DNA of 52,873 nucleotides, from positions 1 through 52,873 of the forward strand of contig NZ_JAHTBI010000018.1 of assembly GCF_019168305.1 (NCBI RefSeq), given 5' to 3'. Both the position numbers and the translations under genes were made by a program. The stretch is from Pseudomonas aegrilactucae (GTDB lineage: Bacteria; Pseudomonadota; Gammaproteobacteria; Pseudomonadales; Pseudomonadaceae). Below, piece after piece: positions 1-7,274 of this stretch (the first letter of the stretch is position 1; each line of letters starts with the position of its first letter). The notes beneath the pieces are model-generated. The model saw only the letters and a program-made list of their open reading frames with translations, did no database searches and was not told where the DNA came from.

Positions 1-82
1 CAGGTAGGGGTTTTGTCTTTATAGAGTAGAAGCATCAAGAATTCGCTGGCCCGTCGGCATCGACGCTCCGGCACACAGAATT

Positions 83-199
83 TCTTGACGACCATAGAGC
101 ATTGGAACCACCTGATCCCATCCCGAACTCAGTAGTGAAACGATGCATCGCCGATGGTAGTGTGGGGTTTCCCCATGTGAGAGTAGGTCATCGTCAAGA
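83..199 (+). rRNA. rrf: 5S ribosomal RNA
   Basis: Full 5S rRNA of 117 nt. The ends pair perfectly as helix I (TCTTGACGA at 83-91 with TCGTCAAGA at 191-199). The internal conserved segments GGAACCACCTGATCCC, CCGAACTCAG and GGGGTTTCCCCATG are all present in Pseudomonas form. A strong terminator follows at once. The 82 bases upstream begin with a terminator-tail-like stretch (AGGGGTTTTGTCTTT) that resembles the tail after this 5S gene, so this is probably a second, tandem 5S copy rather than the first one after a 23S gene. No 23S sequence is visible in the window. Confidence 0.96.
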
Positions 200-210
200 T
201 TCAATTCCAG

Positions 211-247
211 AACCCCTGTCAGCGTTGCTGACAGGGGTTTTGTCTTT
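211..247 (+). terminator. Rho-independent terminator of the 5S/rRNA operon
   Basis: Perfect 13-bp stem, AACCCCTGTCAGC at 211-223 and GCTGACAGGGGTT at 227-239, with a three-base loop. It is followed by a T-rich tail (TTTTGTCTTTT). Confidence 0.93.
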
Positions 248-264
248 TCAGGGGTAGGGTCGTG

Positions 265-1446
265 TTACCGCACCTTGCGTCGCCCCTTCGCGCTGCGCCG
301 CGCCAGCAACTTGCGCCACCAGATATACACCCCCGTCACCGACAACACCGCCATCACCAACCCCAGCACCGCAATCATCACCTGGCCTGTGGTACCGATG
401 ATCCTGCCGCCATGTATGGGTAGCTGCAGCCGGTAGAAGCGTTCCCCCAGCGTGCCCTGCCCGGCGATCTCCTTGCCGAGCAAATGGCCGTCGGTGCCAT
501 GGAAGAATATCCATGACTTACCCTGTGCATCCGTATCGTGCTGCCCAAACCCCGCCCCGTAGAAGTTGTATTCGAAGCTGTAGTACAACTCACCGATCGG
601 TGCCGTCAGGCCAAGGCGTTGACCCTCCTGCTGAGCCAGCTGATGCGCCTGGTGCCAGTTCAGCATCGTCTCCCCCAGTTCCTCCCTGGGCAGCCTGCCA
701 CGGGCCTCATAGACGCTAGGCTCCACCGTCGAGAACAACGACACGGTCGGCTTGAACACCTGGCTGGGCAGGTTCATCGCCACGCTGCTGATCGCCACCG
801 GCAACAACAGCAGCCATAGCCACAAACCGCCTGCCCTGTGGATATCCATGTTGAGGCGATAGGCATGCCCGCCCTTGATCTTCCAGGCCGTGCTCCACTT
901 GCGCCAGAACGGCCGCCCGCGAGGCAGGGTGAGCCACAGCGCAATGAAGCAGTCCAGCACCCACAGGATCGCCACCACGCCCATCAACAACAGCCCCCAG
1001 TTGCCGGGCAAGGTCAGGCTGTAATGCAGTTCGAGCATGAACGGCATGAAGTTCGCTCGCGAAAAGCAGCACTCGCCCCAGTAACGCTGGCCCAGGGTCT
1101 GGCCGCTGACCGGGTCGAGGTAGAACACGGTGTTCTTCTCGGCATACGGCTGCCCGGTGGCCGGGTCATTGCGCGGCACCATCGCCAGCAACGCCGAGTG
1201 GCCGGGTTCGTCGGGATACTCCATGTACCAGACCTGCAGGCGTGGATGTGCCGCCTGCAGTGTGTCCACCAGGTTGCCGGGATCCTGGCGCGGGCCCTGC
1301 GCAGGCGCTTGGTAGAACGACGGGTTCAGCCATTCGTCAATCTCGTGATTGAACGCCAGCACACTGCCTGTCAGCCCTGCCAGGGCGAGAAACAGTGCGG
1401 TGGCCAGGCCGATGTAACGGTGCAGCAGTACATACAGGGAGCGCAT
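265..1446 (-). CDS. PepSY-associated transmembrane protein, iron-uptake linked
   Basis: Protein of 393 residues of the PepSY_TM (iron-regulated membrane protein) family. Four hydrophobic helices can be seen: near residues 8-30 (starting HRYIGLATALFLALAGL), about 150-172 (GLLLMGVVAILWVLDCF), about 200-220 and about 355-377 (ending GVYIWWRK). A large periplasmic segment follows the first helix. Family members are inner-membrane proteins next to siderophore receptors, and several have been tied to reductive release of iron from siderophores at the cytoplasmic membrane. It lies 84 bp downstream of the TonB receptor on the same strand, after a hairpin, so it is probably the last gene of the iron locus with reduced read-through. 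The substrate cannot be read from the sequence. Confidence 0.85.
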   Translation of the reverse strand: MRSLYVLLHRYIGLATALFLALAGLTGSVLAFNHEIDEWLNPSFYQAPAQGPRQDPGNLVDTLQAAHPRLQVWYMEYPDEPGHSALLAMVPRNDPATGQPYAEKNTVFYLDPVSGQTLGQRYWGECCFSRANFMPFMLELHYSLTLPGNWGLLLMGVVAILWVLDCFIALWLTLPRGRPFWRKWSTAWKIKGGHAYRLNMDIHRAGGLWLWLLLLPVAISSVAMNLPSQVFKPTVSLFSTVEPSVYEARGRLPREELGETMLNWHQAHQLAQQEGQRLGLTAPIGELYYSFEYNFYGAGFGQHDTDAQGKSWIFFHGTDGHLLGKEIAGQGTLGERFYRLQLPIHGGRIIGTTGQVMIAVLGLVMAVLSVTGVYIWWRKLLARRSAKGRRKVR

Positions 1447-1481
1447 GGTGGAAGTTCCTGATCAGGTCGCCAGATGCGACA

Positions 1482-1511
1482 AAGCCAGTGCCTGGGGTCA
1501 GGCACTGGCTT
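1482..1511 (-). terminator. Hairpin between the receptor gene and the PepSY gene
   Basis: Perfect 13-bp inverted repeat (AAGCCAGTGCCTG and CAGGCACTGGCTT) with a 4-base loop, 20 bp past the stop of the TonB receptor. No long T-run follows on the minus strand, so it may attenuate transcription or protect the 3' end rather than terminate fully. Confidence 0.6.
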
Positions 1512-1530
1512 CGCGGTTCACGGGGTGCGG

Positions 1531-4044
1531 TCAGAACTGGTAGCTGACCGTGGCGCTGACATTGCGCTCTTCACCCATGTAGCAGTAGTTGAGGCTCGCG
1601 CACGAGGCGACGTAGCGTTCATTGGTGAGGTTGTTGGCGTTGAGCCGCACATCCACGCCCTTGAGCCCTACCTTGCCCAGGTCGTAGCCCACCGACGCAT
1701 CGAACAGGGTGTACGACGGCACCTTCATGGTGTTCTCCGCGTCTACCCAGCTGTAGCCCACGTAACGCACGCCGCCGCCGACGCGCACGCCATCCAGCAC
1801 GCCTTGGCGCACGTCATAGTCGGCCCACAGCGAAGCCATCTGCCTGGGCGCCTGGGTCGGCGAGTTGCCTTGATTGTCGAGGGTGCTGCCAGCCAGGGTA
1901 CTGGGCATCGTCTTGCTGTACTCGATATCGGTGAAGGTATAGCTGCCCAGCACCTTCAGGTTGTCGCTTACCTGCACGTGGGCTTCCAGCTCCAGGCCCT
2001 GGGAGCGTACTTGCCCGACCGGGTAGTAGAAGTTGTCCTGCGGCTGCTTGGTGGCCAGGTTCTCCTGCTCGATGCGAAACACCGAGGCGGTGAACAGGTT
2101 GTCCGTGCCTGGCGGCTGGTACTTGATCCCGGCTTCCCACTGGGTGCCCTCGGTGGGGGCCAGCGGGTTGCCGGCGGCGTCGGCATAGGAGTTGGGGTTG
2201 AACGACTCCGAGTAGCTCAGGTAAGGCGCTATGCCGTTGTCGAAGAGGTACAGCACGCCGGCGCGGCCTGTGAGCTTGGTGCGCTCATCGCTGATCTTGG
2301 TGCCCAGCGGGCGGGTAGGCTCGGCGATGCGATTTTCATCCGAGGTTTTCACCCAGTCCTGGCGCAGCCCGAGCGAGAAGCGCCAGTTGTCCAGTTCGAT
2401 CAGGTCCTGGGCGTAGATGCCCGTCTGCTGCAGGCGACGCGTATAGCTGGTCGGCGCGTAATAGCTGACCTGCGAATTGCCGTACTGCGGGTTGAACGCA
2501 TCGATCGACGCCACGCCACCACTGGTCCAGTCGACCACGGTCTTGCGCCGCTGGTAGTCCAGGCCCACCAGCGTGGTGTGCTTGGCCGACCCGGTGAAGT
2601 ACTCGGCCTGCAGCATGTTGTCGATGATGTAGGAATGCAGCGTCTCGTCGGCACCGGTGTAGTAGCGGTTGAGCCTGTTGCTGGTGGGCGACTCGTAGCC
2701 CCAGGCATACACCTGGTCCATTTTCACCGTGGAGTCCAGGTAGCGGAAGTTCTGCCGCGCGGTGAACACGTCGTTGAAGCGATGCTCGAACTGGTAACCG
2801 AAGGACTGCTGGTTGCGCTCGTAGCTGTCGATGCCCGGTTCGCCCTCGAAGAAGTGCTCCGAAATGCGCTGGCCATTGCGCTTGTGCAGCGCGCCATCGG
2901 CAGGCACGCCGGCGTGGTAGCCGCCTTCCGGATCGTTTTGCAGGTAGGCCTGCAATGTCAGCGACGTGTCCTCGGTGAAGTCGATGCTCAGGGTCGGCGC
3001 CAGGGCAAAGCGCTTTTCTTCGTTATGGTCGAACTGGGTATCGGACTGATGGGTAAGGCCGGTCAGGCGATAGGCGATGCGCTTGTCGTCGTCCAGCGGG
3101 CCGCTGAAGTCGAAGCCCACGCCGCGCTGCCCCTGGTTGCCGACGGTGGCCTGTACCTGGCGAAAGGTCTCGTACAACGGCTTCTTGCTGGTCAGCGCGA
3201 CCAGGCCGCCCGGCGAGCTGCGGCCATACAGCACCGAGGACGGGCCCTTGAGGATGTCCACGCGCTCGAGAAAATACGGGTCGACCTGCAGGGTACTGAA
3301 GGTACCGCTGTCACCCATCGACTTGAGGCCGTCGATGTAGATGTTGTCGACCGAACCGTCGTTGAAGCCGCGCATCGCCACATAGTCATAGCGGTGGGTC
3401 GCGCCATACGGGTTGGTCAGCACGCCCGGGGTGTAGCGCATGGTCTGCGAGACCGTCTGCGCGCCCTGGTCATCCATCTGCTGACGCGTGACCACCGACA
3501 CCGACTGCGAAGTCTCCAGCAGCGCGGTACTGGTCTTGGTCGCGATCTGACTGTGGGTGGCGTTGTAGCCCTCCATGCTGCCCAGTGCATTGCCCAGGGC
3601 AAAGCCGCGCACATCAGTGCTGGGCAAGGCGAGAGCGGCGTCCTGCGCCACGGCATGCAGCACATAGCTGCTGCCATCCTGGCTGATGGCTTCCAGGCCC
3701 GAACCTTCGAGCAACTGGCGCAGCGCCTGGTCGGTGGCATAGCTGCCGTGCAGGCCCGGTGATCGTGCACCTTGGGTCATCTGCGGGGTGCTCGACAGGG
3801 TGATGCCGGCCTGGCGCGCGAACTGGTTCAGCACCTCGTCCAGCGACCCTGCGGGGATGTTGTATTGCTGGCTGACGCTGCTCGCCGGTTGTGCCAGGGC
3901 CGCCGCCGGGATGCAGGCCAGGCCCATGGCCGTACCCAACAGCGCAGCGCGCACGGCTTTGCCCAGGCGTGAATCTAAGAAAGGTTGAAACTCATTATTG
4001 TCGTGGGGCTGCAACAGGGGCAGTGCATCGCGCATGGGAAGCAT
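1531..4044 (-). CDS. foxA: TonB-dependent siderophore receptor with signalling domain, FoxA-like
   Basis: Outer-membrane receptor of 837 residues. After a signal peptide ending near ALAQPAS (about residue 52) comes an STN/Secretin_N signalling domain (about 60-125; YNIPAGSLDEVLNQFARQ). Then follow a plug domain (SQSVSVVTRQQMDDQG, YVAMRGFNDGSVDNIYIDG) and a 22-strand barrel ending in aromatic YQF. The C-terminal pair of cysteines (CASLNYCYMGEERN) is typical of the FhuA/FoxA hydroxamate branch. The STN domain means that ligand occupancy is signalled to the neighbouring FecR and ECF sigma proteins. I call it ferrioxamine-type from family resemblance and the locus arrangement; the ligand is not proven. 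Starts at 4044 and 4035 are both possible. Confidence 0.88.
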   Translation of the reverse strand: MLPMRDALPLLQPHDNNEFQPFLDSRLGKAVRAALLGTAMGLACIPAAALAQPASSVSQQYNIPAGSLDEVLNQFARQAGITLSSTPQMTQGARSPGLHGSYATDQALRQLLEGSGLEAISQDGSSYVLHAVAQDAALALPSTDVRGFALGNALGSMEGYNATHSQIATKTSTALLETSQSVSVVTRQQMDDQGAQTVSQTMRYTPGVLTNPYGATHRYDYVAMRGFNDGSVDNIYIDGLKSMGDSGTFSTLQVDPYFLERVDILKGPSSVLYGRSSPGGLVALTSKKPLYETFRQVQATVGNQGQRGVGFDFSGPLDDDKRIAYRLTGLTHQSDTQFDHNEEKRFALAPTLSIDFTEDTSLTLQAYLQNDPEGGYHAGVPADGALHKRNGQRISEHFFEGEPGIDSYERNQQSFGYQFEHRFNDVFTARQNFRYLDSTVKMDQVYAWGYESPTSNRLNRYYTGADETLHSYIIDNMLQAEYFTGSAKHTTLVGLDYQRRKTVVDWTSGGVASIDAFNPQYGNSQVSYYAPTSYTRRLQQTGIYAQDLIELDNWRFSLGLRQDWVKTSDENRIAEPTRPLGTKISDERTKLTGRAGVLYLFDNGIAPYLSYSESFNPNSYADAAGNPLAPTEGTQWEAGIKYQPPGTDNLFTASVFRIEQENLATKQPQDNFYYPVGQVRSQGLELEAHVQVSDNLKVLGSYTFTDIEYSKTMPSTLAGSTLDNQGNSPTQAPRQMASLWADYDVRQGVLDGVRVGGGVRYVGYSWVDAENTMKVPSYTLFDASVGYDLGKVGLKGVDVRLNANNLTNERYVASCASLNYCYMGEERNVSATVSYQF

Positions 4045-4125
4045 CCGTGGAGTCGGTAAGGCAGAAGGGAGTCGCTTACTGTCCTAGCCGGACTTACCGC
4101 CAAAACCCGCCAAAAAGTCAGGCCC

Positions 4126-5088
4126 TCACGTCAGGCGCTCCAGGCGTACCCACCAGCGCGTGCGGTAGTTGACCTTCACTGGCAGCGTCTGTGGTAGCAG
4201 TTGCAACAGCTTGTCGGTGTCTTCCAGACGGAACACCCCCGACAGGCGCAGGGTGCTGATGTCCTCGGCGCAACTCAGGTAGCCGTGGCGGTAACGCGCG
4301 ACCTCGGCCAGAAAATCCCCAAGGCGCATATTGCGCGTAACGATCAGCCCGTCGGCCCAGGCACCGGCATCCATGTCCTGCTGCTCAACGGGTGTCGCAC
4401 CCTGTGCGTTTACCCGCAGCGCTTCGCCGGCGCGTATCCATTGCAGGCCTGCCGGGCGGTGCAGTGCCACGCGGCCCTGGCTGACGCTCACGCGGGTGCA
4501 GTCGCGCTCCTGGCGCACCACGAAACGCCCGTCGAAGCCTTCGAGCAGGGCATCGTCGGTCCGTACCAGCAGCGGGCGTCCAGCGGGGCCTGTGGGGTGT
4601 TCGGCACCGCTCAGCATCAGTTCGCCCTGCTTGAGCCTGATCAGGCGTTGGCGATCGTCGAAGGCGAGGTCCGCCGCCGTATGGGTGTTGAGGTTGAGCA
4701 GGCTGCCATCCGGCAGACGCACCGCACGCCGCTCACCCGTGGCGGTGGCAAAATCCGACGTCCAGGGGTCGAGCACGCCAAGGTCCTTGCTGATCCACGC
4801 CGCCGAGCCAAGCATTGCCAGGCCGCCGAGCAGCTTCAGTGCCTGGCGCCGGTGCAGGCGCTGCTGGCTCGTCTCCAGCGTCTGCAAGGCGACCACGCCT
4901 GCACCGGGCACGGCGCGCAGGTTCATCTCCTGCTGCAGGTTGTGCACCCGCTGCCAGGCTAGTTCGTGTTCATGGCTGGCGCTGCGCCATTGCTCGCACT
5001 GGGTCAGCAAGCGTGGGCTGTCGCCGCTTTCGCGCAGCCGCAGCATCCAGTGAATGGCCTGTTTGACCACGCGCGGGCTAGGGTTCAT
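4126..5088 (-). CDS. foxR: FecR/PupR-family sigma regulator
   Basis: Inner-membrane signal transducer that links the STN domain of the receptor to the ECF sigma factor. I chose the ATG at 5088 (MNPSPRVVKQAIHWM, 320 residues), which lies inside the 3' end of the sigma gene and overlaps it by 11 bp, a usual sign of translational coupling. Visible parts are the cytoplasmic DUF4880-type N-terminus (AIHWMLRLRESGDSP), a single membrane helix near residues 80-98 (LKLLGGLAMLGSAAWI), a periplasmic FecR domain (GERRAVRLPDGSLLNLNTHT) and a C-terminal STN-like domain (LSGVFRLEDTDKLLQLLPQTLPVKV). Upstream in-frame starts up to 5127 are less likely because they lie deeper in the sigma gene. Confidence 0.9.
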   Translation of the reverse strand: MNPSPRVVKQAIHWMLRLRESGDSPRLLTQCEQWRSASHEHELAWQRVHNLQQEMNLRAVPGAGVVALQTLETSQQRLHRRQALKLLGGLAMLGSAAWISKDLGVLDPWTSDFATATGERRAVRLPDGSLLNLNTHTAADLAFDDRQRLIRLKQGELMLSGAEHPTGPAGRPLLVRTDDALLEGFDGRFVVRQERDCTRVSVSQGRVALHRPAGLQWIRAGEALRVNAQGATPVEQQDMDAGAWADGLIVTRNMRLGDFLAEVARYRHGYLSCAEDISTLRLSGVFRLEDTDKLLQLLPQTLPVKVNYRTRWWVRLERLT

Positions 5089-5575
5089 AGCGCAACAGGT
5101 AGCAGTGATACAGCGCATCGGCCACATGGCGCTCCACCGAACGCAGCGAGATCCCCATCTGCTCGGCGATCTGCCTGTGGCTCAGGCCTTCGCACTGGGC
5201 CAGCAGGAACGCGGTGCGTACCTTGGGCTTGAGCCCGTCGAGCAGGCGCGCGATACGCTCCAGCAGCTCAAGCAGCAGTTCACGGGTCTCGGGCGAGGGC
5301 ACCTGGGCCTCAGGCACATGCGCCAAGGCTTCGAGGTAGGCGCGCTCCAGCTCTTCGCGGCGCCAATGGTCGATCACAAGGCCCTGGGCGATGGTGCGCA
5401 GGAACGCCCGGGGCGCACGCAGCTCCGGCTGTTCGTGGCGCTGCAGCAGGCGCACGAAGGTGTCCTGGGCCAGGTCCGCGGCATCGGCGGCATTGCCCAG
5501 GCGGCAGCGCAGCCAGGTGTTCAGCCAACTGTGGTGTTGCTGATAAAGCGTGTGCACAGAATCGTGAGGGGGCAT
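5078..5575 (-). CDS. foxI: ECF sigma factor, FecI/FoxI type
   Basis: Iron-starvation sigma-70 factor of 165 residues. Sigma region 2 is seen in NAADAADLAQDTFVRLL and RAFLRTIAQGLVIDHWRR. Region 4 is a helix-turn-helix at GLSHRQIAEQMGISLRSVERHV. It should direct RNA polymerase to the receptor gene when the FecR protein signals ligand binding. A Fur-box-like site lies 24-42 bp upstream of the start codon, so expression should be iron-repressed. The gene order sigma, FecR, receptor matches classical cell-surface signalling. Confidence 0.93.
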   Translation of the reverse strand: MPPHDSVHTLYQQHHSWLNTWLRCRLGNAADAADLAQDTFVRLLQRHEQPELRAPRAFLRTIAQGLVIDHWRREELERAYLEALAHVPEAQVPSPETRELLLELLERIARLLDGLKPKVRTAFLLAQCEGLSHRQIAEQMGISLRSVERHVADALYHCYLLRYEP

Positions 5576-5598
5576 GAAGGCGCGCTGCCGGGGTCATA

Positions 5599-5617
5599 AA
5601 TGATAATTAGTCTCATT
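5599..5617 (-). promoter_or_regulatory. Putative Fur box upstream of the ECF sigma gene
   Basis: On the minus strand the site reads AATGAGACTAATTATCATT. It matches most positions of the 19-bp Fur consensus built from GATAAT hexamers and sits 24 bp before the sigma-factor start. Recognised by eye; no matrix was scored. Confidence 0.75.
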
Positions 5618-5667
5618 GTTATGGCGCCTCGAACAATTTGCAACCATTGAGCTGCCCAGCGGTGCCG

Positions 5668-6357
5668 TCAGCGCTGCGGTCGATGCGTCAGGTACTGACG
5701 GATGGCCTGCATGCCCTTGTTCAGATGCTGCTCCAGCAACTGCACGGCCTCATCCACGCGCTTGTGCTGCGCCGCGTCCACCAGGGCGATATGGTCATCC
5801 TGGGTCAGCTTGCCCAGCCCCATCGACGACAGGTGAAAACGCAGGAAGCGCGCCTCTTCGCACAACTCGCTGTCGATCAGGCGCAACAGCTTCTGGTTCG
5901 GTGCCTTGCAGTACAGGGTCATGTGGAACAGCCGGTTGAGCTGGCCCATCTCGGCGTGTCGGGTTTCGTTCTCCAGTTGCTCGATGTAACGGCGGGCCTG
6001 TGCGATGTCCTCGGCGCTCAACAACGGCACCGACAGGCGTAGCGCCTCGCTCTCCAGGATGACCCGCAAGCCATAGGAGTCGACGGCATCTTCGCTGATC
6101 AGCGGCGCCACCACCGCGCCCTTGTGCGCCACCACCTGCACCAGCGACTGCGCCTCGAGCTGGCGCAAGGCTTCACGCACCGGCATGCGGCTGACGCCAA
6201 ACAGCGTGGCCAGTTCCTGTTGGCGCAAGGCCATGCCCGGCGCCAGTCGGCCGTCCAGGATGGCGCTGCGCAGGCGCTCTTCAATCACGCTGCGCGCCAG
6301 GTGGGCGGGCACCTGTTCGTCGCCCAGGATGCTCAGGAGTTTGATCTTTTCGGCCAC
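5668..6357 (-). CDS. GntR-family regulator, FCD subclass (FadR type)
   Basis: DNA-binding regulator. The N-terminal winged helix-turn-helix (LRSAILDGRLAPG ... LATLFGVSRMPVREALRQLEAQSLV) is followed by an all-helical FCD effector domain. That domain carries the metal-binding-type residues expected for this subclass (ESEALR, FHMTLY, DDHIALVDAA). I favour the GTG at 6357 (229 residues) because homology begins there and a CAGGG lies just upstream. An in-frame ATG at 6462 would add 35 residues rich in H and R and unlike the family. The gene is divergent from lapG. Members often respond to organic acids, but the target is unknown. Confidence 0.85.
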   Translation of the reverse strand: MAEKIKLLSILGDEQVPAHLARSVIEERLRSAILDGRLAPGMALRQQELATLFGVSRMPVREALRQLEAQSLVQVVAHKGAVVAPLISEDAVDSYGLRVILESEALRLSVPLLSAEDIAQARRYIEQLENETRHAEMGQLNRLFHMTLYCKAPNQKLLRLIDSELCEEARFLRFHLSSMGLGKLTQDDHIALVDAAQHKRVDEAVQLLEQHLNKGMQAIRQYLTHRPQR

Positions 6358-6503
6358 GCTGACTGCCCTGCTAGCGATAGGTATTGGGTCCAGGGATGCC
6401 TGGTGATGACGTTTCAGCCGGTCAAATCCGGGCTGGTGGCGGCCCGCTGGCATACGTATCAACTATCGTGAATGAACTCGCAGCGCTTGGGAAGCTTGTC
6501 GCC

Positions 6504-7265
6504 GTGCACCATTGTCTTTTACCGGCCCAGCCTGCACCATCGCGATTCCACGTTCTGCATGGACCGCCGGCCTTGGCGATACGTTGGGCTTCCCCGCTGA
6601 CCCTGCGCCAGGCTGGCCTGGCGCTGTTGCTCGGCTGCGTGTTGCTGGGCAACCTGCGCGCGGAGTGGGACTTCTCCCAGATCAGCCGCAAGGCCCAGGC
6701 CCTGTATGGCCCGCTCGGTGCCGGCCAGCAGCGTATCGATGCCTGGCAGCAGCTGCTGGCGAGCAGCAGGCAGCTCAGCGAAACCGAGCGCCTGCAGGTG
6801 GTCAACCAGTTCTTCAATGGCCAGTTGCGCTACGTCGAAGACCTCGACCTGTGGCGCGAGGTCGACTACTGGGCCACGCCCATCCAGTCGCTGATCAAAG
6901 GCGCCGGCGACTGCGAAGACTACGCCATCGCCAAGTATTTCAGCCTGCGCCGCCTCGGCATCCCCGGCGAAAAATTGCGCATCACCTATGTCAAGGCGTT
7001 GCGCCAGAACCGCGCGCACATGGTCCTGACCTACTATTCCACTCCAGAGGCCATGCCGTTGGTGCTCGACAGCCTGATCGACAGCATCGAGCCGGCCAGC
7101 CAGCGCACCGACCTGCTGCCGGTGTACGCCTTCAATGCCGAGGGCATGTGGCTGACCGGGGCGGGCGGCAACCGCAAGGTCGGCGACAGCAAGCGCCTGT
7201 CGCGCTGGCAGGATCTGTTGAAAAAGATGCAGGCCGAGGGTTTCCCCGCCGAGCCGGTCAAGTGA
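6504..7265 (+). CDS. lapG: LapG periplasmic cysteine protease (adhesin release)
   Basis: Calcium-dependent, transglutaminase-like periplasmic protease that clips the N-terminus of the large adhesin LapA and so releases cells from biofilms. The catalytic triad is visible: Cys in GAGDCEDYAIAKY, His in RAHMVLTYY and Asp in PLVLDSLIDS. An N-terminal hydrophobic export segment (GLALLLGCVLLG) comes before the mature WDFSQISRKAQ. The start is uncertain: the reading frame is open from an ATG at 6384, but the GTG at 6504 gives 253 residues, close to the family length I recall, and a GGAAG lies upstream. TTG at 6573 is another candidate. The gene is co-transcribed with lapD 9 bp downstream. Confidence 0.9.
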   Translation: MHHCLLPAQPAPSRFHVLHGPPALAIRWASPLTLRQAGLALLLGCVLLGNLRAEWDFSQISRKAQALYGPLGAGQQRIDAWQQLLASSRQLSETERLQVVNQFFNGQLRYVEDLDLWREVDYWATPIQSLIKGAGDCEDYAIAKYFSLRRLGIPGEKLRITYVKALRQNRAHMVLTYYSTPEAMPLVLDSLIDSIEPASQRTDLLPVYAFNAEGMWLTGAGGNRKVGDSKRLSRWQDLLKKMQAEGFPAEPVK

Positions 7266-7274
7266 GGAGTCCAG

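Noticed and set aside
1474..3762. Open reading frame of 762 codons antisense to the FoxA-like receptor
   Set aside because: Same shadow effect; the opposite strand holds a fully recognisable STN-TonB receptor.
4045..4125. ECF-sigma promoter in front of the FoxA-like receptor
   Set aside because: A promoter is expected in this 81-bp gap, but I could not match -35 and -10 elements of FecI-type promoters with confidence.
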